Origin: DLAJ01 sp023663615
GTDB lineage: Bacteria > Bacillota > Clostridia > Lachnospirales > Lachnospiraceae
Direction of reading: 5' to 3'
DNA: 33,706 bases
NCBI GenBank assembly: GCA_023663615.1
Contig: JAMPHA010000025.1
Location: 1-33,706, forward strand
Below, one piece after another: positions 30,612 to 33,706 of the stretch. Within the stretch, counting starts at the first letter, position 1, and each line of letters begins with the position of its first letter. The position numbers were made by a program, and so were the translations under genes. The notes beneath the pieces are model-generated. The model searched no databases. It had not been told where the DNA came from and saw only the letters and a program-made list of their open reading frames with translations.

Positions 30612-31604
30612 CTATACGCTCTCGCACGGATAACTGATCTCCCACTGTCTGCGGCACTCGTCCATCCATTCCATCATCCGCACGATCTCGTCATGGCACA
30701 TATCGTCAACCTGACACATCCCCCGCTCCAATGCGGAAATACATGCATGCACTTCATATTCAAAACCGGTGATCTGCTCCGGACGCTCTCTGTATAAGAT
30801 TCTGCTTCGGTCCGCGTCATAAACGGAAACAGATTCAAAATTATTACAATTCTCCACAATCAGGAATCCATTAGAACCGTATACAATCCCTTTCCTGTCG
30901 CTGATTCCGCGCATCGTGCTGTTTAGCACTGCCATCCGTCCGTCCCTGTAATGAAGCGTGATCTCATTGGAAGCATCCACACCGGTATCGGTCTTGATGC
31001 AGGAAGATGTGATCTTTTCGATCTCATCTCCGAACAGCATGGACGCAAAATTCAGTGTATATACGCCGACGTCCAAAAGAGCGCCTCCCGCAAGCGCAGG
31101 ATTTACCAAACGTTCCTTGTCCGCGATCTGATAACCGAGATTACATGTCAGAACCGAGGGCTCCCCGATCATACCGTCCGCAAGAATCCCGCGGATCGTC
31201 TCCGCCATCGGCATATACCGCGTCCAGATTGCCTCCGCCGCCAACACGTTCCGCTCCTCGGAAATCCGCAGGATCTCCCTCGCTTGCGCAGCATTGACCA
31301 TAAATGCTTTTTCACACAGGATCGGCTTATCATGCAGCAGGCACAGCTTCGCACATGCATAATGGTGGGAATGCGGCGTTGCAATATAAATGAGTTCGAC
31401 CTCTGCGTCGCAGACAAGCTCCTCGTAGGAACCGTATGCCTTTTCAAATCCAAACTGTTCTGCAAATGCCTTTGCTCTTTTCGGATCTCTCGACGCCACC
31501 GCGTAACATTCCACGTCCGGCATTGCCGCCATCGTACGCGCCATGGTCCGTGCAATATTTCCAGCGCCCATGACCGCCATTTTCCAACTTCTCACCCTCT
31601 GCAC
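30612..31604 (-). CDS. Gfo/Idh/MocA-family NAD(P)-dependent oxidoreductase
   Basis: This ~330-residue protein has an N-terminal Rossmann domain (MAVMGAGNIARTMA; VASRDPKRAKAFAEQFG; YIATPHSHHYACAKLCL). The family EKP motif is present as CEKAF, with Lys retained. A C-terminal alpha/beta substrate domain follows (GGALLDVGVYTLNFASMLFG, with the DxxxY-like catalytic region). It resembles the dihydrodiol dehydrogenase/glucose-fructose-oxidoreductase branch acting on sugars or cyclitols. The start is uncertain: GTG at 31604 or 31595, or ATG at 31580, all close to the stop of the upstream gene at 31617. It is probably cotranscribed with the SH3-domain protein. Confidence 0.88.
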   Translation of the reverse strand: MQRVRSWKMAVMGAGNIARTMARTMAAMPDVECYAVASRDPKRAKAFAEQFGFEKAYGSYEELVCDAEVELIYIATPHSHHYACAKLCLLHDKPILCEKAFMVNAAQAREILRISEERNVLAAEAIWTRYMPMAETIRGILADGMIGEPSVLTCNLGYQIADKERLVNPALAGGALLDVGVYTLNFASMLFGDEIEKITSSCIKTDTGVDASNEITLHYRDGRMAVLNSTMRGISDRKGIVYGSNGFLIVENCNNFESVSVYDADRSRILYRERPEQITGFEYEVHACISALERGMCQVDDMCHDEIVRMMEWMDECRRQWEISYPCESV

Positions 31605-31616
31605 CTCGCCGTGTCC

Positions 31617-33410
31617 CTACTGCGTCATGTTCTCTATATCCAGATATTCTGTCTTCACATATGCGGTCGAACCGTTAAACAGGATCCGGCTCCAGCCGTT
31701 TTCCTGATTTTCGATCAGCTCCAACGTTGTTCCCACGCTGACAGTCCCAAGCTTTGTCGCATCTTCGCTTGCAGACGCACGGACATTCACGCTTTCCAGC
31801 GCCTTCACTTTTCCGATCGTCGTCTCGATCACCTGCAGATATTCTGTCTTGATATACGCCTCACTGCCCTCATAATCAATCTTGCTCCAACCGTTTTCCA
31901 AGCTTTCATATCTGGTAAACTGTGTTCCCGCCGCAACCGTTCCAAGCTTCGTTGCCTCCGGGCTTGCAGACGTCCGCACATTGACTCTGTCCGTTGTCAT
32001 GACTCTGTCCGTCTGGGGTTCCGGTTCCGGCTCCGGCGTCGGTTCCGGTTCTTCAGGCGCTAAAGTCGGCTCTGCGCTCTCCTCGCCCCCGTTCTCTGTT
32101 TGTTCGTCCGGATTCTGCTCCGCCTCTTCCGCCAGCGCCAGCTTCACTTCTTCTGTCAGATGCTCCGCGAGCGTTTCAAGGAATGTCTCAAGATCCTTGT
32201 CGGAAGCCACCGCATTATTATACGTCACCTTGACACGATTAAATAAATCTTTTACGTCCTCCTGCAGCGAGACCGTGCGCATGTAATCATCCACATTCTG
32301 ATCTACTTCGCCTGAAAAAACATACAATTCTCCCGCGTCATTCGTACAGAGATAGAACGTTTTCAGCCCCGGAGCCGGCGTGCTGATTCCTCTGAACTTC
32401 ACCTCATAATATACATAAACGAGGTAGGAATTCTCTATCGGCCCCGGCTTGGTATAACAGCTCAGGTTTTGGTAATAGTCAATATAATTCGCCTTTTTCT
32501 GCATTCTGACGCGTTCCGTCGCATCCGTGTAACTCCGCATGGAAGCGTAGGTTTCCACATCGCCATACGTACTTGCCTCATAATACCTCTGGAAAAAAGT
32601 GTTCACATGCTCATACGCATCCTTCTCTAACGGATACTCCTGAATCTGGTCAATCTGGTTCTCGGAAACAGGTTCGGGCTGCATACGGAAATTGCGCACG
32701 AGAATACACGCCACCACAATGACTAAAACCAGGCAGATCGCTGCCGGAATGGAGGTTCTGTAATTCTTAACGCACCAATCCTTTGCACGCACAAATGCTT
32801 CCGCAATATCTTCAAAAAAATAAGCAATGGCAGAACGTCTTGTCTTCTGATGTCCCAGACCGAACTTCGCCGACTGCGCTTCGCGCTGTCTTGCTCTGTT
32901 CTCCTCTTTTTGCGAAGAATCGATACGAACCGGTCTCTCCGCCCCGCTGCCCTGCTCCGCACGTAAAGCAGACCGATCCGTCTCCCTTTTTTCGGCGGAT
33001 CCCCCGCTCGCGCGTCTGCTTCCCGTCTGTCTGTCCTCATCGGCACGTCTCGCACGGCGGCTTCCCGTCTGCCCGTCCTCATCGGCACGTCTCGCGCGGC
33101 GGCTTCCCGCCTGTCCGCCTTCATCGGCACGTCTCGCACGGCGGCTTCCCGTCTGTCCGCCTCCGGCTGTGCGGTCTATGCGGCGGCTCCCCGTCTGTCC
33201 GTCTCCGGCTGTGCGGTCTGTGCGGCGGCTTCCCGTACGTTCCCTGCCCGCGGTCTGTTCGCTGCGGCGGTTTCCCGTCCTCTGCGCAGCGCTATGAGAA
33301 TCGTTTTCCGACTCCGCCCGCTCCTGCGCGCTTTCCGCCGAACGCTCCACCCCCTCCGACACGGAACGGCTTTCTTCCGCGTCGTTTTTACTCATGGTAT
33401 TTTCTTCCAT
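31617..33410 (-). CDS. single-pass membrane protein with Arg-rich repeat N-terminus and two bacterial SH3 domains
   Basis: This is a 597-residue protein. Residues 1-~195 are charged and disordered, with a 14-residue Arg-rich repeat at ~56-136 (GQTGSRRARRADED type). A membrane helix lies at ~220-239 (SIPAAICLVLVIVVACILV). Residues ~260-420 form an NTF2/SnoaL-like extracytoplasmic domain (HVNTFFQRYYEASTYGD). A Pro/Glu linker (TPEPEPEPQ) leads to two SH3_3 domains (~470-526 and ~536-592, each with VNVR(T/A)SAS...GWS(K/R)I...AY(I/V)KTEYL). SH3_3 domains usually bind cell-wall peptides, so a wall-associated role is likely. The start at 33410 has AAGGAG eight bases upstream. It precedes the oxidoreductase gene by 12 bp. 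Confidence 0.85.
   Translation of the reverse strand: MEENTMSKNDAEESRSVSEGVERSAESAQERAESENDSHSAAQRTGNRRSEQTAGRERTGSRRTDRTAGDGQTGSRRIDRTAGGGQTGSRRARRADEGGQAGSRRARRADEDGQTGSRRARRADEDRQTGSRRASGGSAEKRETDRSALRAEQGSGAERPVRIDSSQKEENRARQREAQSAKFGLGHQKTRRSAIAYFFEDIAEAFVRAKDWCVKNYRTSIPAAICLVLVIVVACILVRNFRMQPEPVSENQIDQIQEYPLEKDAYEHVNTFFQRYYEASTYGDVETYASMRSYTDATERVRMQKKANYIDYYQNLSCYTKPGPIENSYLVYVYYEVKFRGISTPAPGLKTFYLCTNDAGELYVFSGEVDQNVDDYMRTVSLQEDVKDLFNRVKVTYNNAVASDKDLETFLETLAEHLTEEVKLALAEEAEQNPDEQTENGGEESAEPTLAPEEPEPTPEPEPEPQTDRVMTTDRVNVRTSASPEATKLGTVAAGTQFTRYESLENGWSKIDYEGSEAYIKTEYLQVIETTIGKVKALESVNVRASASEDATKLGTVSVGTTLELIENQENGWSRILFNGSTAYVKTEYLDIENMTQ
33019..33270 (-). repeat. 42-bp tandem repeat (about six units) in the SH3-protein gene
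   Basis: CTTCCCGT-type landmarks recur at 33019, 33061, 33103, 33145, 33187 and 33229, exactly 42 bp apart, each encoding a 14-residue Arg-rich unit. Two subtypes are grouped: RRARRADE nearer the 3' end and RRxDRTAG nearer the 5' end of the gene. Confidence 0.95.
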
Positions 33411-33484
33411 TCACCTTACTCCTTACCGTGACGCCTTTTCCATCACACCCGCCCGGCTTATTGCCTGCGGGAATATAAAGAAAA

Positions 33485-33556
33485 TGCACCCGACAGGAAT
33501 CGAACCTGCATTAAAGGCGTCGGAGGCCTTCGTTCTATCCATTAGACTACGGGTGC
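33485..33556 (-). tRNA. tRNA-Arg (anticodon CCG)
   Basis: The minus strand folds as a cloverleaf. The acceptor stem GCACCCG pairs with CGGGTGC, followed by discriminator A. The D-arm is GTCTAATGGATAGAAC. The anticodon stem AAGGC/GCCTT carries loop CTCCGAC (anticodon CCG, reading CGG). The T-arm contains GGTTCGATTCC. The 3' CCA is not encoded. Confidence 0.95.
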
Positions 33557-33571
33557 GTGTGTGTAATTTTC

Positions 33572-33587
33572 TGTAACAATTGTTACA
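33572..33587. promoter_or_regulatory. 16-bp perfect palindrome upstream of tRNA-Arg
   Basis: TGTAACAATTGTTACA is self-complementary and lies 15 bp upstream of the tRNA 5' end, where its transcription start would be expected. A loose promoter (TTGTGA, 17 bp, AATAAT) can be placed further upstream on the minus strand. It is an operator candidate or an incidental palindrome. Confidence 0.4.
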
Positions 33588-33706
33588 ATATTATTACAAC
33601 GGAAACATAATATCACAAATCCGAACATTTGTCCAGTCACTATTATTGGAAACAGCCTTGAAAGGTAAATTCCATTATATCCTGCCTTGTTTCTCCAAAA
33701 TTACTT

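Overview
The window looks like a chromosomal segment of a Clostridia bacterium, most probably a Lachnospiraceae gut anaerobe. The grounds are gene content (NADP-type gdhA, feoA-feoA-feoB with a FeoB-associated Cys-rich peptide, acetyl-type MetA, a TetM-like GTPase fused to a YacP-like nuclease, a solute-binding lipoprotein with a DUF3502-like C-terminus), AGGAGG-type ribosome binding sites and TTGACA/TATAAT promoters. No phage, transposase, CRISPR array or rRNA was seen. All genes but one lie on the minus strand; the exception is the DtxR-family regulator at 12931-13293.

Layout, left to right. 75-4264: a GH13 neopullulanase-type enzyme, a flavodoxin-fold reductase with the decayed C-terminus of a sugar-phosphate isomerase at its 3' edge, and a membrane-anchored GH5 glycanase. 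4450-9404: a small coiled-coil protein, then a translationally coupled pair (ATGA overlap): a membrane-embedded spermidine-synthase-like protein and a 976-residue TetM/EF-G-like GTPase fused to a YacP/Rae1-type NYN nuclease domain. 9574-13293: a ferrous-iron locus, with a 50-residue Cys-rich FeoB partner, FeoB, two FeoA proteins and a divergent DtxR-type regulator. Two feo promoters share an operator-like motif.

13310-22500: housekeeping genes. These are an EAL phosphodiesterase with a degenerate GGDEF domain, MetA, LigA, an RluF-type pseudouridine synthase with a repetitive Arg-rich tail (coupled to ligA by ATGA), an RsmB/NOP-type rRNA methyltransferase, a small unknown protein, and DeoC. 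A 68-bp tandem repeat covers the 3' end of deoC. 22592-28361: a four-gene operon behind a perfect-consensus promoter, encoding a propeller-like lipoprotein, a solute-binding-like lipoprotein, an ABC-2-type ATPase and a large internally duplicated permease. 28549-33556: gdhA with a hairpin-containing leader, a helical unknown protein, a Gfo/Idh/MocA oxidoreductase, a two-SH3-domain membrane protein with an Arg-rich repeat region, and tRNA-Arg(CCG).

Two themes cut across the annotation. First, a dispersed hairpin/terminator repeat: 50 nt are identical between 4376-4425 and 12814-12863 in opposite orientation, with diverged or partial relatives at gene ends near 53, 27241 and 28512. Second, in-frame tandem repeats with exact periods of 9, 30 and 42 bp in three genes, plus the intergenic 68-bp repeat. 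The most unusual protein is the ribosome-protection-GTPase/nuclease fusion. The most unusual gene set is the lipoprotein pair with an exporter-type ABC transporter.
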